Counted from the first letter of the stretch, positions 1 through 9,466 are shown. The stretch is DNA of 64,000 nt from Butyrivibrio proteoclasticus P6B7 (GCF_000622085.1 NZ_JHWL01000011.1:62001-126000); one strand, 5' to 3'. The notes: a model not told the origin generated them from the sequence alone. Program-made: numbers and translations.

Positions 1-276
1 ATCAGCCTGAAGAAGAGCTCTTGAAATACCGTGTCTGATAGCACCAGCCTGACCTGTTGTGCCGCCGCCTCTTACTGTTACTACTACGTCGAACTTATCT
101 GCTGTCTCTGTAGCAACGAGTGGCTGTCTAACGATAACCTTGAGTGTCTCAAGTCCGAAATACTCATCGATAGATCTCTTGTTGATTGTAATATTTCCAT
201 TTCCGGATACGAGGTAAACTCTAGCGATTGACTTCTTTCTTCTACCTGTTCCGTAGTAATTAGCTGACTTTGCCAT
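1..276 (-). CDS. rpsI: 30S ribosomal protein S9, C-terminus cut by window edge
   Basis: The first 92 codons of S9, a small-subunit head protein whose C-terminal tail reaches the P-site tRNA. The translation starts [20 protein letters not shown] and continues through the family segment [20 protein letters not shown]. The start ATG (276-274) follows an AGGAGAATAA ribosome binding site at 281-290. It lies 27 bases downstream of rplM and shares its transcript, the usual rplM-rpsI pair. About 38 C-terminal residues are expected beyond the left edge, judging from the family's length near 130 aa. Confidence 0.96.
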   Translation of the reverse strand, partial: MAKSANYYGTGRRKKSIARVYLVSGNGNITINKRSIDEYFGLETLKVIVRQPLVATETADKFDVVVTVRGGGTTGQAGAIRHGISRALLQAD

Positions 277-303
277 TTTATTATTCTCCTTCATCTATCC
301 TAA

Positions 304-732
304 TTAGAATGTTAACACTTCAGGCTTCTGAGCTGCATGTGGATGCTCAGCTCCTGCGTATACATGAAGTTTTGTGTACATCTCTCTACCAAGAGATCCC
401 TTTGGAAGCATTCCCTTTACAGCATGCTCGATTACTCTCTCAGGCTTATCATTGAGCATCTGACGAAGTGAGAACTCCTTGTGATGTCCAACGTAATCTG
501 TGTGGTGCCAATACATCTTCTGATCAAGCTTCTTACCAGAAACCTTAATCTTCTCAGCATTGATAACGATTACATAATCTCCTGTATCAATGTTTGGTGT
601 GTAAATTGGCTTGTTCTTTCCTCTAAGTACGTTTGCAACATTTGAAGCAAGACGACCAAGTGTCATATCTGTAGCATCAACTACATACCACTTCTTCTCT
701 ACTGTAGTTGCACTAGGCATAAATGTTTTCAT
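304..732 (-). CDS. rplM: 50S ribosomal protein L13
   Basis: L13, an early-assembly protein of the large subunit. The 142 aa length is typical. Family hallmarks seen are [16 protein letters not shown] near the N-terminus, the [19 protein letters not shown] segment, and the [20 protein letters not shown] stretch near the C-terminus. It is the first gene of an rplM-rpsI operon and has its own sigma-A promoter and a long structured leader upstream, which suggests autoregulation. The start ATG at 732 is preceded by GGAGG (739-743). Confidence 0.97.
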   Translation of the reverse strand: MKTFMPSATTVEKKWYVVDATDMTLGRLASNVANVLRGKNKPIYTPNIDTGDYVIVINAEKIKVSGKKLDQKMYWHHTDYVGHHKEFSLRQMLNDKPERVIEHAVKGMLPKGSLGREMYTKLHVYAGAEHPHAAQKPEVLTF

Positions 733-910
733 TATGTTTCCTCCATAATCATTAAAACGATTACTTAATTTGTTACTTAGCAGGAACCCTTCACCTGATT
801 CCAGCTGATATATATGATGTACATATTGAAGCTTACCGGGACATCAATATGACATTTTCTAGATCATGTGACAACGGTAATAAGTCATTAAAATGACTTT
901 TGTCACACAG
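733..910 (-). promoter_or_regulatory. Structured 5' leader of rplM (candidate L13 leader)
   Basis: About 180 nt separate the promoter from the rplM start. The 5' end of the transcript can form nested stems: TGTGACA (867-873) pairs with TGTCACA (901-907), enclosing AAGTCAT (882-888) paired with ATGACTT (893-899). Firmicutes rplM genes often carry an L13-binding autoregulatory leader (Rfam L13_leader). Position and structure fit, but I could not compare it with the covariance model. Confidence 0.5.
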
Positions 911-916
911 TAAAAT

Positions 917-946
917 ATTATATGTCTATCTCACAGTTTTTGTCAA
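917..946 (-). promoter_or_regulatory. Sigma-A promoter of rplM-rpsI
   Basis: On the minus strand TTGACA (946-941) is followed after 18 bases by TATAAT (922-917). Both hexamers match the consensus exactly. Transcription would start near 910. Confidence 0.85.
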
Positions 947-969
947 TATATTTTGGTGTTTTTTCACAG

Positions 970-1740
970 TTAATTAATTACTGGAATTCCATCAAGAAAT
1001 TCATACTTTATAAGGAAAAGTCCCTGAGGCGGAGCTGTTGGTCCGGCGGCACATCTGTCGCACTTTTCCAGCATTTCTTTTACGTCGGAAGGCTCGCCCT
1101 TTCCTCTTCCAATCTGAACAAGGGTTCCAGCGATGATCCTCACCATATTGTACAAAAAGCCATTGCCTGTAACTCTGATAATCACCAGATCCCCATGTCT
1201 TGTGACTTCTATGTCCTTAATCGTCCTGACATGAGACAATGCCTGGGATTCCACATTGCAAAAGCTGGTAAAGTCGTGTTCTCCTACAAGATAGCGAGCT
1301 GCCTCCTGCATCTTATTCTCATCTAAAGGCATTCCAAAGTGATAGGTATAGAAACGCTTTGTAGGATCTGGCATCTGGGTATTCAGGACGCGATATTCAT
1401 AGGTCTTTTCCGTATCACAATGTCTTGGGTGAAAAGAACTATCTACTTCCATGGACTCTTTGATACATATATCCTGTGGAAGAATCCTGTTAAGGGCAAA
1501 GGAGAACTTATCTCCGGGAATCGATGACTGAGTATCAAAAACCGCTACATTTCCGTAGGCGTGAACTCCGGTATCTGTTCTGCTGGCGCCAATCACCTGG
1601 ACTTCCTCACCTGTAAGACCATGAATTGCCCTGTTAAGCATAGCTTCTATGGTGTTAGGGGTGCTCTTTTGAAGTGCCCATCCGTTATATGCAGTTCCGT
1701 CATAGGATACGACCAGCATTATCCTGCGTGTTTCTTTCAT
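970..1740 (-). CDS. truA: tRNA pseudouridine(38-40) synthase TruA
   Basis: TruA isomerises uridines 38-40 in the anticodon arm of many tRNAs. The 256 aa protein has the catalytic motif GASRTDTGVHA, with the nucleophilic Asp around residue 56, the N-terminal VSYDGTAYNGWALQ strand, and the C-terminal FLYNMVRIIAGTLVQIGRG motif. The ATG at 1740 is preferred over an in-frame TTG one codon upstream because GGAG lies about 9 bases before it. The order ecfA1-ecfA2-ecfT-truA-rplM-rpsI is the standard Firmicutes arrangement, and the 89-base gap to ecfT suggests the same operon. Confidence 0.97.
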   Translation of the reverse strand: MKETRRIMLVVSYDGTAYNGWALQKSTPNTIEAMLNRAIHGLTGEEVQVIGASRTDTGVHAYGNVAVFDTQSSIPGDKFSFALNRILPQDICIKESMEVDSSFHPRHCDTEKTYEYRVLNTQMPDPTKRFYTYHFGMPLDENKMQEAARYLVGEHDFTSFCNVESQALSHVRTIKDIEVTRHGDLVIIRVTGNGFLYNMVRIIAGTLVQIGRGKGEPSDVKEMLEKCDRCAAGPTAPPQGLFLIKYEFLDGIPVIN

Positions 1741-1829
1741 CAATTACTACTCCATAAACAATATATAACCGTCAAATGGTTGAATTATCCCAGCATAATG
1801 GCATACAAACAGCTCAAACGCTTGATAAA

Positions 1830-2630
1830 TCAGAATAAAATCGTCAGCACCACCATGGCCACCAGATAGAGTACAAGAATCAGATAGGCAATTCCATCTC
1901 TCTTCTTGTAGATCAAAGGCTTCATCTTGGTTCTGCCATCGCCACCTCTGTAGCATCTTGATTCCATGGCCATTGCCAGATCATTAGCTCTTCTAAAAGC
2001 TGAAATAAACAGTGGCACAAGAAGTGGTACCAGGTTCTTAGCTCTTTGTATCAGGTTGCCACTTTCAAAGTCGGCGTCCCTTGCCATCTGGGCCTTCATT
2101 ATCTTATCCGTCTCCTCCATGAGTATTGGAATGAATCTAAGGGCGATGGACATCATCATTGCTATCTCGTGAACTGGGACTCTTAATACTTTAAGAGGTC
2201 CGAGAACGCTTTCAAGTCCGTCAGTAAGCTGGTTAGGCGTTGTTGTAAGTGTCATCAGTGAAGATCCAATGATCAGGAAAATAAGTCTGAACACCATCTT
2301 AACTGTGATTCTAATGCCTTCGTCAGTTATCTTGATGAATCCCACCTTAACAAGCTCGTTACCTGGTGTCAAAAACAGGTTAAATACCACCGTAATAAAG
2401 AGCAAAAAGAAAATTGCCTTCATACCTCTTAAAATGAATTTAAGGGGCACATTGGACAGCTTAATGGCCATTCCAAGAAAAAGAGCTGCCAACGCATACC
2501 CAAAAACGTTATCCGCCACAAAAAGAGATATGATGAACATGAAAGTAGACACAAGCTTAACTCTTGGGTCCAGCCTGTGAATCACTGATTCTGTCCTATA
2601 ATATTGTCCAATAGTTATATCTCTTAGCAT
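1830..2630 (-). CDS. ecfT: ECF transporter transmembrane component EcfT
   Basis: The membrane scaffold of group II energy-coupling factor transporters, which link the two EcfA ATPases to interchangeable vitamin- or metal-binding S components. The 266 aa protein starts with the family sequence IGQYYRTESVIHRLDPRVKL. It has several hydrophobic segments (about residues 28-60, 70-90, 105-125 and 240-266) and the coupling-helix region ARDADFESGNLIQRAKNLVP, including the conserved Ala-Arg. It overlaps the end of ecfA2 by 7 bases, implying translational coupling. No S component is encoded in the window, so substrates must be supplied by S genes elsewhere. Confidence 0.95.
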   Translation of the reverse strand: MLRDITIGQYYRTESVIHRLDPRVKLVSTFMFIISLFVADNVFGYALAALFLGMAIKLSNVPLKFILRGMKAIFFLLFITVVFNLFLTPGNELVKVGFIKITDEGIRITVKMVFRLIFLIIGSSLMTLTTTPNQLTDGLESVLGPLKVLRVPVHEIAMMMSIALRFIPILMEETDKIMKAQMARDADFESGNLIQRAKNLVPLLVPLFISAFRRANDLAMAMESRCYRGGDGRTKMKPLIYKKRDGIAYLILVLYLVAMVVLTILF

Positions 2631-3475
2631 TTCTTAAAGACCTTCAATATCTCATTCTTGGCTTCTTCTAGGGTTGTAGCTTCTGAATCCACATCAAAGC
2701 CAGCTGCGGCCAGTTCTTTCATAACATAGGTCACCTGAGGCGCAGCAAGGCCGATTTCCTCAAGTTCCTTGTAATATCTAAATACGTTTCTGGGCTCGTC
2801 GTCATAGGCGACTCTGCCCTTATTCATAACTATTATTCTCTGTACATAATCAGCCACATCGTCCATGCTGTGGCTTACAAGTATGATGGTTATGCCCATT
2901 TCTTCGTGGAGTCTTGCCACCAGGTTAAGGATGTCCTCTCTTCCCTTAGGATCAAGGCCCGCAGTGGGCTCATCCAGGATAAGCACTTCTGGTTTCATGG
3001 CCAAAACTCCGGCAATAGCGACTCTTCTCTTTTGTCCTCCGGACAGATCAAATGGAGACTGATAAAAGTACTCATCGTCAAATCCCACCATTTTAAGGGC
3101 TTCGTAGGCTCTTAGCTCCACCTCTTTTTCCGGAAGTCCAAGATTCTTAGGGCCAAAGCACACGTCCTTAAAGCAATCCGTCTCAAAGAGCTGATGCTCA
3201 GGGTACTGGAAAACCAGACCTACCTTAGCGCGTAATTTCTTTTTATCATAGCCCTCTCCGTTGATGTCCTCGCCATCAAAGAGTACGTATCCGCTTGTTG
3301 GCTTAACAAGGCCGTTGAAATGCTGGATAAGGGTAGACTTGCCAGATCCAGTGTGACCAATCAGTCCTACAAACTGGCCATTTGGAATCTCCAGTGACAC
3401 GTCAATCAAGGCAGGGTGCGCCATTGCAGTGTCTTCATCATATATGTAATTAACATGACTCAATGCTATAGACAT
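2624..3475 (-). CDS. ecfA2: ECF transporter ATP-binding protein EcfA2
   Basis: One of the two ABC ATPases of the ECF module. The 283 aa protein shows Walker A GHTGSGKST, Q-loop VFQYPEHQLF, signature LSGGQKRRVAIAG and Walker B VLILDEPTAGLDP, followed by the switch His in LVSHSMDD. The start MSIALSHVNYIYDEDTAMAH and a C-terminal regulatory tail match EcfA2 rather than EcfA1. It lies 33 bases downstream of ecfA1 and overlaps ecfT. A GAGGAAATAA binding site precedes the ATG. Confidence 0.95.
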   Translation of the reverse strand: MSIALSHVNYIYDEDTAMAHPALIDVSLEIPNGQFVGLIGHTGSGKSTLIQHFNGLVKPTSGYVLFDGEDINGEGYDKKKLRAKVGLVFQYPEHQLFETDCFKDVCFGPKNLGLPEKEVELRAYEALKMVGFDDEYFYQSPFDLSGGQKRRVAIAGVLAMKPEVLILDEPTAGLDPKGREDILNLVARLHEEMGITIILVSHSMDDVADYVQRIIVMNKGRVAYDDEPRNVFRYYKELEEIGLAAPQVTYVMKELAAAGFDVDSEATTLEEAKNEILKVFKKC

Positions 3476-3508
3476 GTTATTTCCTCACAAATTCGTTGTA
3501 TTCGATAC

Positions 3509-4369
3509 TTACTTTCCGTTTCTATCTCTTAACCTGATAAGCTCCTGAACCAGCTCTTCTCTTGAAAGAACTACCTCTGGAAGGTCGAGACCACTCTTTT
3601 TAAGCTCATGGGCAAGGAGTGTGACCTGTGGAACTCCAAGTTTTAGCTCTTTTAACCTATCCACCTGTGCAAAGATCTCACGGGGTGTACCCTGCATCTC
3701 GATGTGACCCTTGTCCATAACAAAGACCTTATCAGCGTAGATAACCTCTTCCATGTAATGGGTAATAAGGATGACCGTGATGCCTTCCACAGAATTAAGG
3801 GCTCTGGCAGCTCTTATGACGTCCTTTCGTCCGTTAGGATCCAGCATGGCTGTGGGTTCGTCCATGATGATGCATTTAGGATGCATGGCGATGACGCCTG
3901 CGATGGACACTCTCTGCTTCTGACCTCCTGAGAGGTGATTAGGAGAAGATTTCCTAAATGACAGCATGTTAACGGCCTTAAGGCTCTCCTCTACTCTTTC
4001 CCAGATTTCTTCTGTAGGAACCCCCATATTCTCTGGGCCAAATCCCACGTCCTCTTCAACGACCTGGCCTATGATCTGGTTGTCAGGGTTCTGGAAGATC
4101 ATTCCAGCCTCCTGCCTTATATCCCAAAGATGGTCATCATCCTCAGTGTTCATGCCGTCTACATACACTTCGCCCTCAGTTGGGTATAAAAGGGCATTAA
4201 AATGCTTGGCTAGGGTAGATTTACCGGAGCCATTATGTCCAAGGATCGCAATGAACTGGCCAGGCTTAACATCAAGATCCACCTCATCGATGGCCCTTGT
4301 GATGCCTTCCACGTTGCCTTCCTCATCGCGCCTTATATATTCAAAAACAAGGTTTTCTGTACGAATCAT
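3509..4369 (-). CDS. ecfA1: ECF transporter ATP-binding protein EcfA1
   Basis: First gene of the ecf module. The 286 aa ABC ATPase has Walker A GHNGSGKSTLAKHFNALL, Q-loop IFQNPDNQIIG, signature HLSGGQKQRVSIAG, Walker B CIIMDEPTAMLDP and the switch His in ITHYMEE. The GQVVEEDVGFGPENMGVP segment after the Q-loop is typical of EcfA1. It forms a heterodimer with EcfA2 that energises vitamin uptake through EcfT. A promoter is visible just upstream (4405-4433). Confidence 0.95.
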   Translation of the reverse strand: MIRTENLVFEYIRRDEEGNVEGITRAIDEVDLDVKPGQFIAILGHNGSGKSTLAKHFNALLYPTEGEVYVDGMNTEDDDHLWDIRQEAGMIFQNPDNQIIGQVVEEDVGFGPENMGVPTEEIWERVEESLKAVNMLSFRKSSPNHLSGGQKQRVSIAGVIAMHPKCIIMDEPTAMLDPNGRKDVIRAARALNSVEGITVILITHYMEEVIYADKVFVMDKGHIEMQGTPREIFAQVDRLKELKLGVPQVTLLAHELKKSGLDLPEVVLSREELVQELIRLRDRNGK

Positions 4370-4404
4370 ATATTTGTCTCTTTTTCCTTCTGCTTCAACC
4401 CCTT

Positions 4405-4433
4405 ATTTTACATGAGTTACCACTTAATTACAA
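4405..4433 (-). promoter_or_regulatory. Likely promoter of the ecfA1-ecfA2-ecfT-truA operon
   Basis: Minus-strand TTGTAA (4433-4428), 17-base spacer, TAAAAT (4410-4405), about 35 bases before the ecfA1 start. Both hexamers are near consensus. Confidence 0.55.
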
Positions 4434-4543
4434 GGTTCTAAGCCGCCGGCCACTAGCTTTTTGGCTCAGTATTTTAGCACTTTTGCAATGGCATGTATCA
4501 GGGCAAATATGATAGAATCAATATTGGTGAGGTGAGATACGGT

Positions 4544-5488
4544 ATGAACAAGAAGTTGTTAAAAGATATAGCTCTTTTACTAGGGGTAATTGTGGTATTT
4601 GCAGTGGCCGCCAGGTACGTGGCCCGGGGCGAGACTCTTGAAGATTATGCTAAAAGAAATCCCTCCGCACTGGGAGATAGCGCGGCGGCGTCAGGAAGTG
4701 GTTCGGAAAGCTCGGTTCTTGGTTCTTCAGATTACGGAAGCTTAGCAAGCTCTGGTACAGATATTTCCGCTAGTAGCAGTTCAGATGGTAATGATGGTGC
4801 TTCAAATGGTGCAGATACCAGTTCTGCTGATTCATCTGCAGATAGTAGTTCTTCTAATACATCTACAAATCCCGTAGACAACGCTTTAGAAAGCAGGATC
4901 ACATATATGGATGGATTTTACTACGAGCCCATTCCGGATTTTGTCAAAGAGAAGATTATGGGCGTTTCCTATAAAGAAAATGACAACGTCTCGTTAGATG
5001 ATCTCAGATATTGCGTGATGCTTTATGTGGACTTTAATGGAGAAACCCAGACTGGCGAGATGATCTGCAACAAGTCGATTGCGCAGGATGTCTTAGAGAT
5101 ATTTTATGAGCTGTATCAAAACGGTTATCAGATACAGGGTATTAAGCTGATTGACGAGTTTGGTGGCGATGATCACGCTTCTATGCTGGCCAACAACACT
5201 TCCTGTTTTAACTATAGAGAGGTGGATGGAACAACAAGGCTTTCCAATCACGCTTATGGCCTTGCAATTGATCTTAATCCTTTCTATAACCCTTATGTAA
5301 CCTATGGAAAGGACGGTTCTGTCAACATTTCTCCTGAAGGTAGCGAGGGCTATGCAGACAGAAATGCTGAGTTCCCTTATAAGATTGATGAAAATGATCT
5401 GGCGTATAAGTTATTCATTGCTCACGGCTTTAAATGGGGCGGTAACTGGAATAGTTGTAAAGATTATCAGCACTTCGAGAAGAAATAA
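4544..5488 (+). CDS. Membrane-anchored M15-family peptidoglycan peptidase
   Basis: A 314 aa protein with an N-terminal membrane anchor (about residues 5-25), a Ser/Ala/Asp/Gly-rich linker of about 70 residues (40-112), and a C-terminal M15-type domain. The zinc and active-site motifs are SNHAYGLAIDLNP (HxxGxxxD) and the final DYQHFEKK His, as in L-Ala-D-Glu or D-Ala-D-Ala metallopeptidases. It probably trims wall peptides outside the cell; the exact bond cut cannot be told. The ATG at 4544 is chosen over one at 4493 because of GGTGAGGTGAG at 4526-4536 and because it places the hydrophobic segment at the N-terminus. It is the only plus-strand gene between rplQ and ecfA1 and is convergent with rplQ across a shared terminator. 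Confidence 0.85.
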   Translation: MNKKLLKDIALLLGVIVVFAVAARYVARGETLEDYAKRNPSALGDSAAASGSGSESSVLGSSDYGSLASSGTDISASSSSDGNDGASNGADTSSADSSADSSSSNTSTNPVDNALESRITYMDGFYYEPIPDFVKEKIMGVSYKENDNVSLDDLRYCVMLYVDFNGETQTGEMICNKSIAQDVLEIFYELYQNGYQIQGIKLIDEFGGDDHASMLANNTSCFNYREVDGTTRLSNHAYGLAIDLNPFYNPYVTYGKDGSVNISPEGSEGYADRNAEFPYKIDENDLAYKLFIAHGFKWGGNWNSCKDYQHFEKK

Positions 5489-5489
5489 A

Positions 5490-5517
5490 AAAGGATACGG
5501 CATTTGCCGTATCCTTT
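5490..5517. terminator. Bidirectional terminator between peptidase gene and rplQ
   Basis: A perfect 12-bp stem, AAAGGATACGGC / GCCGTATCCTTT, with loop ATTT. A-rich sequence lies on one side and T/A-rich on the other, so it can end both convergent transcripts, including the alpha operon. Confidence 0.9.
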
Positions 5518-5528
5518 AAATTTAGCTA

Positions 5529-6065
5529 TTAAACAAGCTCAAGTACAACCATCATAGCTGCATCGCCCTTACGCTGGCCGATCTTGATCATACGAGTGTA
5601 ACCACCCTTACGATCTGCGTACTTTGGTCCGTACTCATCGAATAACTTAGCTACAAGATCAACTTCCTTAGTATTTCTCTTTCTTCCAGCCTTCTCTGTT
5701 GGAACCTCTGTTACAGGGTAAAGAGTTCTAAGAAGCTGTCTTCTTGCATGCATTCTTGAAGGAAGATCCTTCTTGATTTCCTTCTTAACAGTTGTATACT
5801 TAGTAACCTTCTTACCGTCTACAACTTCCTTTACTCTCTTGCCATCCTTGTCCTTCTCAGGAACCTTAGCATCAACAGTAATTGTCTCGAAGTTATCCTT
5901 TTCCTTAGCAGCAAGTGTGATCATAGGCTCTACGATCTTCTTAACTTCCTTAGCTCTAGCCTCTGTAGTAATGATCTTACCATTGTAAAGAAGTGCTGTT
6001 ACCTGGTTACGAAGAAGTGCTCTTCTAGGTTTTGTAGCTTTTCCAAGCTTTCTGTACATTGCCAT
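5529..6065 (-). CDS. rplQ: 50S ribosomal protein L17 with internal extension
   Basis: Last gene of the alpha operon. L17 lines the outside of the exit-tunnel region. The 178 aa product starts MAMYRKLGKATKPRRALLRN, with AGGAAA upstream of the ATG at 6065; an upstream in-frame start at 6116 lacks a good binding site. The usual L17 is about 115-130 aa. Here roughly 45 lysine-rich residues (about 66-110) are inserted between the ITLAAKEK helix and the HARRQLLRTLYP helix. The C-terminal GGYTRMIKIGQRKGDAAMMVVLELV is canonical. The insertion also occurs, to my knowledge, in relatives and is not a frameshift. Confidence 0.95.
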   Translation of the reverse strand: MAMYRKLGKATKPRRALLRNQVTALLYNGKIITTEARAKEVKKIVEPMITLAAKEKDNFETITVDAKVPEKDKDGKRVKEVVDGKKVTKYTTVKKEIKKDLPSRMHARRQLLRTLYPVTEVPTEKAGRKRNTKEVDLVAKLFDEYGPKYADRKGGYTRMIKIGQRKGDAAMMVVLELV

Positions 6066-6247
6066 AATTAAATTTCCTTTCTCATCTGCAGGATTCCTCC
6101 TGCTGTGGTGCATCACGAAATGCCCTTTGGACTTATTTTCATGATGTTGTTTAAAACAATATCTTAGTTACCATGAGAATCCGCTTCAGCACACTTTGGA
6201 TTTATCTTCTGCGGAAATCATATCGTAAATCCTTGTATCAACAATGA

Positions 6248-7207
6248 TTACTGCTCGCTATCCTGACGAAGTGAAAGTCCAAGCTCATCGAGCTTAGCAA
6301 GTACTTCTTCAAGGGACTTACGTCCAAGGTTACGAACCTTCATCATATCATCTGAGGTCTTGTTAGCAAGCTCCTCAACTGTGTTGATACCAGCTCTCTT
6401 AAGGCAGTTGAATGAACGAACTGAAAGCTCAAGCTCATCAATTGACATCTCGAGAACTTTGCCCTTCTCATCATCTTCCTTCTCTACCATAACTTCTGCA
6501 GTCTTAGCATTTTCAGAAAGATCAATGAATAGGCTTAAATGCTCACTAAGCACCTTAGCAGCAAGGCTTACAGCCTCGTCTGGAGCAAGTGTGCCATCTG
6601 TGTGAACATCAAGTGTAAGCTTATCAAAATCTGTTACCTGACCTACACGAGTATTCTCAACAGTTACGTTAACTCTCTCTACAGGAGTGTAGATAGAATC
6701 GATAGCGATTACTCCGATTGGAAGATCGCCTGTCTTATTCTTATCAGAGCTTACGTAACCTCTTCCCTTAGTGATAGTAAGCTCCATGTAAAGCTTAGCA
6801 TCCTTTCCGGAAAGTGTAGCGATAACCTGATCAGGATTCATGATCTCAATGTCCTGGTCAACCTGAATATCAGATGCTCTAACAACGCCTTCGCCGCTGT
6901 ACTCAATGTAAGCTGTCTTTGGCTCGTTAGTATCAGAAGAATTCTTAATTGAAAGATTCTTGATATTCATGATGATCTCAGTTACGTCTTCCTTAACTCC
7001 AGGAATAGAACTGAACTCATGCAGTACGCCTTCGATCTTAACCTGGCTTACTGCTGCTCCAGGTAATGATGAGAGCATAATCCTACGAAGGGAATTGCCC
7101 AGTGTAATACCGTAACCTCTCTCGAGAGGCTCTACTACGAATTTACCATACTTTTTATCATCTGAGATTTCAGCAACTTCAATATTTGGTCTTTCAAAAT
7201 CAAACAC
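6248..7207 (-). CDS. rpoA: RNA polymerase alpha subunit
   Basis: The 319 aa alpha subunit nucleates RNA polymerase assembly through its N-terminal domain and contacts UP elements and activators through its C-terminal domain. Visible are [24 protein letters not shown] (dimerisation helix; shown only as a pattern) at about residues 26-48, and the alphaCTD helix-hairpin-helix [16 protein letters not shown] and [16 protein letters not shown] near the end. Length and both domains are normal. It sits between rpsD and rplQ as usual, though the gap to rplQ is about 180 bases, longer than typical. Confidence 0.97.
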   Translation of the reverse strand: MFDFERPNIEVAEISDDKKYGKFVVEPLERGYGITLGNSLRRIMLSSLPGAAVSQVKIEGVLHEFSSIPGVKEDVTEIIMNIKNLSIKNSSDTNEPKTAYIEYSGEGVVRASDIQVDQDIEIMNPDQVIATLSGKDAKLYMELTITKGRGYVSSDKNKTGDLPIGVIAIDSIYTPVERVNVTVENTRVGQVTDFDKLTLDVHTDGTLAPDEAVSLAAKVLSEHLSLFIDLSENAKTAEVMVEKEDDEKGKVLEMSIDELELSVRSFNCLKRAGINTVEELANKTSDDMMKVRNLGRKSLEEVLAKLDELGLSLRQDSEQ

Positions 7208-7304
7208 TGATATACCCTCCTTATGTGGTTTGTTAACAAGTTATACTTCAATGATATATGAATTACGGGGCCAAAACAACCTCGTAATCCACATCATTAT
7301 TTTA

Positions 7305-7898
7305 TTACTTAGAATACAACTCGACGATAAGCATTTCGTCAACAGGTACGTCGATTGCTTCTCTTGAAGGAAGCTCCTTGATTGTACCCTGGAGATTGTC
7401 CTTGTTAACATCAATCCACTCAGGAACAAGTCTGCCTGCTGTGATTTCTGTAATGTCCTTAAATCTCTGAATGTTCTTAGCTGCCTCTTTAACTTCGATT
7501 ACGTCGCCAGCCTTTACAAGGTATGAAGGAATGTTGATTGCCTTACCGTTAACTGTGATGAACTTGTGAAGAACAACCTGTCTAGCTTCTCTTCTTGTTC
7601 TAGCAAGACCCATTCTGAATACTACGTTGTCAAGTCTTGACTCAAGGATAGTCATAAGGTTTGCACCAGTCATACCCTTCATTCTATCTGCGCGCTCATA
7701 GTAATTTCTGAAAGGCTTCTCAAGAACGCCATAGATGAACTTAGCCTTCTGCTTCTCGCGGAGCTGAAGTCCATACTCACTCATTTTCTTACCAGCTCTA
7801 GCTGATGTTCTCTTGGACTTCTTGTCATATCCAAGGAATGTTGGATCCAAATCAAGTGATCTGCATCTCTTTAATACGGGAACTCTGTTTACTGCCAT
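7305..7898 (-). CDS. rpsD: 30S ribosomal protein S4 (zinc-free type)
   Basis: A 16S primary-binding protein that organises the 5' domain. The 197 aa product begins MAVNRVPVLKRCRSLDLDP and has the S4 RNA-binding domain (about residues 90-155) with ESRLDNVVFRMGLARTRREA. It has only one cysteine, so it is the zinc-independent paralogue. S4 is an autoregulator in many bacteria. The 176-base spacer upstream contains a stem TGCCAG/CTGGCA around 7958-7974, which may be part of such control. Confidence 0.97.
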   Translation of the reverse strand: MAVNRVPVLKRCRSLDLDPTFLGYDKKSKRTSARAGKKMSEYGLQLREKQKAKFIYGVLEKPFRNYYERADRMKGMTGANLMTILESRLDNVVFRMGLARTRREARQVVLHKFITVNGKAINIPSYLVKAGDVIEVKEAAKNIQRFKDITEITAGRLVPEWIDVNKDNLQGTIKELPSREAIDVPVDEMLIVELYSK

Positions 7899-8074
7899 TT
7901 TTGGCTCCTTTCTTTTTCTCAGAACAACTATCCATTATTCTGATGTTGTTTACAATGTTGCCAGATTACTGGCATTTGCACCTTCGTCCAACGAGTCTTA
8001 AATATACATATATATGCACATGTAACTACATTGATAGAATAATACGATAGTGCGGTTAACTCCGCGACTAACGA

Positions 8075-8482
8075 TTAAACTCTACGACGCTTAGGTGGGC
8101 GGCATCCGTTATGTGGTACAGGTGTTACGTCTGTGATAGATGTAACTGTAAGACCGCTTGCAGCAAGAGCTCTGATTGCAGCTTCTCTTCCTGATCCTGG
8201 TCCCTTAACGAATACATCAACAGTCTTAAGGCCGTGTACTAAAGCAGCCTTTGTTGCTGTCTCTGCAGCTACCTGTGCAGCATAAGGAGTAGATTTCCTT
8301 GAACCTTTAAATCCAAGACCGCCAGCACTTGCCCAGCTAAGAGCATTACCTGCAGCATCTGTCAATGTAACGATTGTGTTATTGAAAGATGACTGGATAT
8401 GTGCCTGTCCGTGTTCAACGTTTTTCTTGACACGCTTCTTTGCAGCAGACTTCTTTGCTGCAGCTGATTTCTGATTTGCCAT
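8075..8482 (-). CDS. rpsK: 30S ribosomal protein S11
   Basis: The platform protein S11, 135 aa. It has a lysine/alanine-rich N-terminus and the family core [15 protein letters not shown], the [17 protein letters not shown] segment and the C-terminal [13 protein letters not shown]. It lies 99 bases downstream of rpsM within the alpha operon. Confidence 0.97.
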   Translation of the reverse strand: MANQKSAAAKKSAAKKRVKKNVEHGQAHIQSSFNNTIVTLTDAAGNALSWASAGGLGFKGSRKSTPYAAQVAAETATKAALVHGLKTVDVFVKGPGSGREAAIRALAASGLTVTSITDVTPVPHNGCRPPKRRRV

Positions 8483-8581
8483 TTTAAACTAACCTACTTT
8501 CTTCCTATAAATACTTGTTATAATGTTACTTTCGAACCTGCCATGCACAAGTTCAAATGGTCCAATAGCCTTTGGAAAGAA

Positions 8582-8950
8582 TTATTTCTTCTTATTAGCG
8601 ATTGTTCTCTTTGGTCCTTTTCTTGTTCTTGCATTTGTTTTAGTTCTCTGACCACGGCAAGGAAGTCCTCTTCTGTGACGAACGCCTCTGAAACATCCGA
8701 TCTCAGTGAGTCTCTTGATGTTCATAGCAACTTCTCTTCTAAGGTCACCCTCTACATCGTAGTCGTTACCGATGATCTCGGCAATTCTCTTTACTTCTTC
8801 GTCTGTAAGATCACGAACACGTGTGTCCGGATTTACTTTTGCTGCTTCAAGAATCTTGTTTGAGCTTGTTCTACCGATACCGTAGATATATGTCAAACCG
8901 ATCTCTACTCGCTTATCTCTAGGTAAATCTACACCTGCAATACGAGCCAT
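8582..8950 (-). CDS. rpsM: 30S ribosomal protein S13
   Basis: The head protein S13 bridges to the large subunit and touches P-site tRNA. The 122 aa product opens [20 protein letters not shown] and contains the [14 protein letters not shown] helix-two-turn-helix and the basic tail [20 protein letters not shown]. It follows rpmJ with an unusually long 193-base spacer. That spacer can form GATTGGG/CCCAATC (9044-9078) and CGGA/TCCG stems and may be a regulatory leader. Confidence 0.97.
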   Translation of the reverse strand: MARIAGVDLPRDKRVEIGLTYIYGIGRTSSNKILEAAKVNPDTRVRDLTDEEVKRIAEIIGNDYDVEGDLRREVAMNIKRLTEIGCFRGVRHRRGLPCRGQRTKTNARTRKGPKRTIANKKK

Positions 8951-9143
8951 TTTAATTCCTCCATTTACAAATAATGATAATAATTACTGAGAAGCTTTAC
9001 TCCTCTTGCTCCGGCTTAATGTTGCCAAAGCTGTTACTTGTTTGATTGGGGTCAAATTCATTGTTGCGACCCAATCGGACAAAGTATAATCCGATCTTTC
9101 CAATACACATTGGTATCAAAAAGTAATCCGAAAACGGCTCGAA

Positions 9144-9257
9144 TTATCCCTGTCTCTGTTTGTGCTTAGGATTGTCACAGATTACTCTGATAACGCCCTT
9201 TCTCTTGATAACCTTGCACTTTTCGCACATAGGCTTAACAGAAGACCTAACTTTCAT
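9144..9257 (-). CDS. rpmJ: 50S ribosomal protein L36 (zinc type)
   Basis: A 37 aa gene. The translation begins [20 protein letters not shown] and ends [14 protein letters not shown]. The Cys-X2-Cys, Cys and His ligands of the zinc form are all present. The start follows a GAAAGGAGAAACA binding site. In relatives rpmJ directly follows infA; here about 2.9 kb with two other genes separates them, and rpmJ becomes the first gene of the alpha transcript with its own promoter at 9339-9367. Confidence 0.95.
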   Translation of the reverse strand: MKVRSSVKPMCEKCKVIKRKGVIRVICDNPKHKQRQG

Positions 9258-9338
9258 TGTTTCTCCTTTCCTGCATGGTAAACAGAATAATGCCTAAAGA
9301 AGGGCATAATATCCCCTCTTCTAAAAAGACCATTTGAT

Positions 9339-9367
9339 ATCATAACACAATGAAAATCAATAATCAA
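9339..9367 (-). promoter_or_regulatory. Promoter of the detached alpha operon
   Basis: Minus-strand TTGATT (9367-9362), 17-base spacer, TATGAT (9344-9339), about 80 bases before rpmJ. It lies downstream of the uracil-permease terminator, so the alpha operon is an independent transcript here. Confidence 0.7.
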
Positions 9368-9466
9368 GCCATTTTTTGAAATAATTTATGTTTTTTCATA
9401 TATTTTTGTTTGGTGAAATTTGGTCAAGAAAAGCAATAAGGAAATAGCTCTTTTAACAAATAGAAA

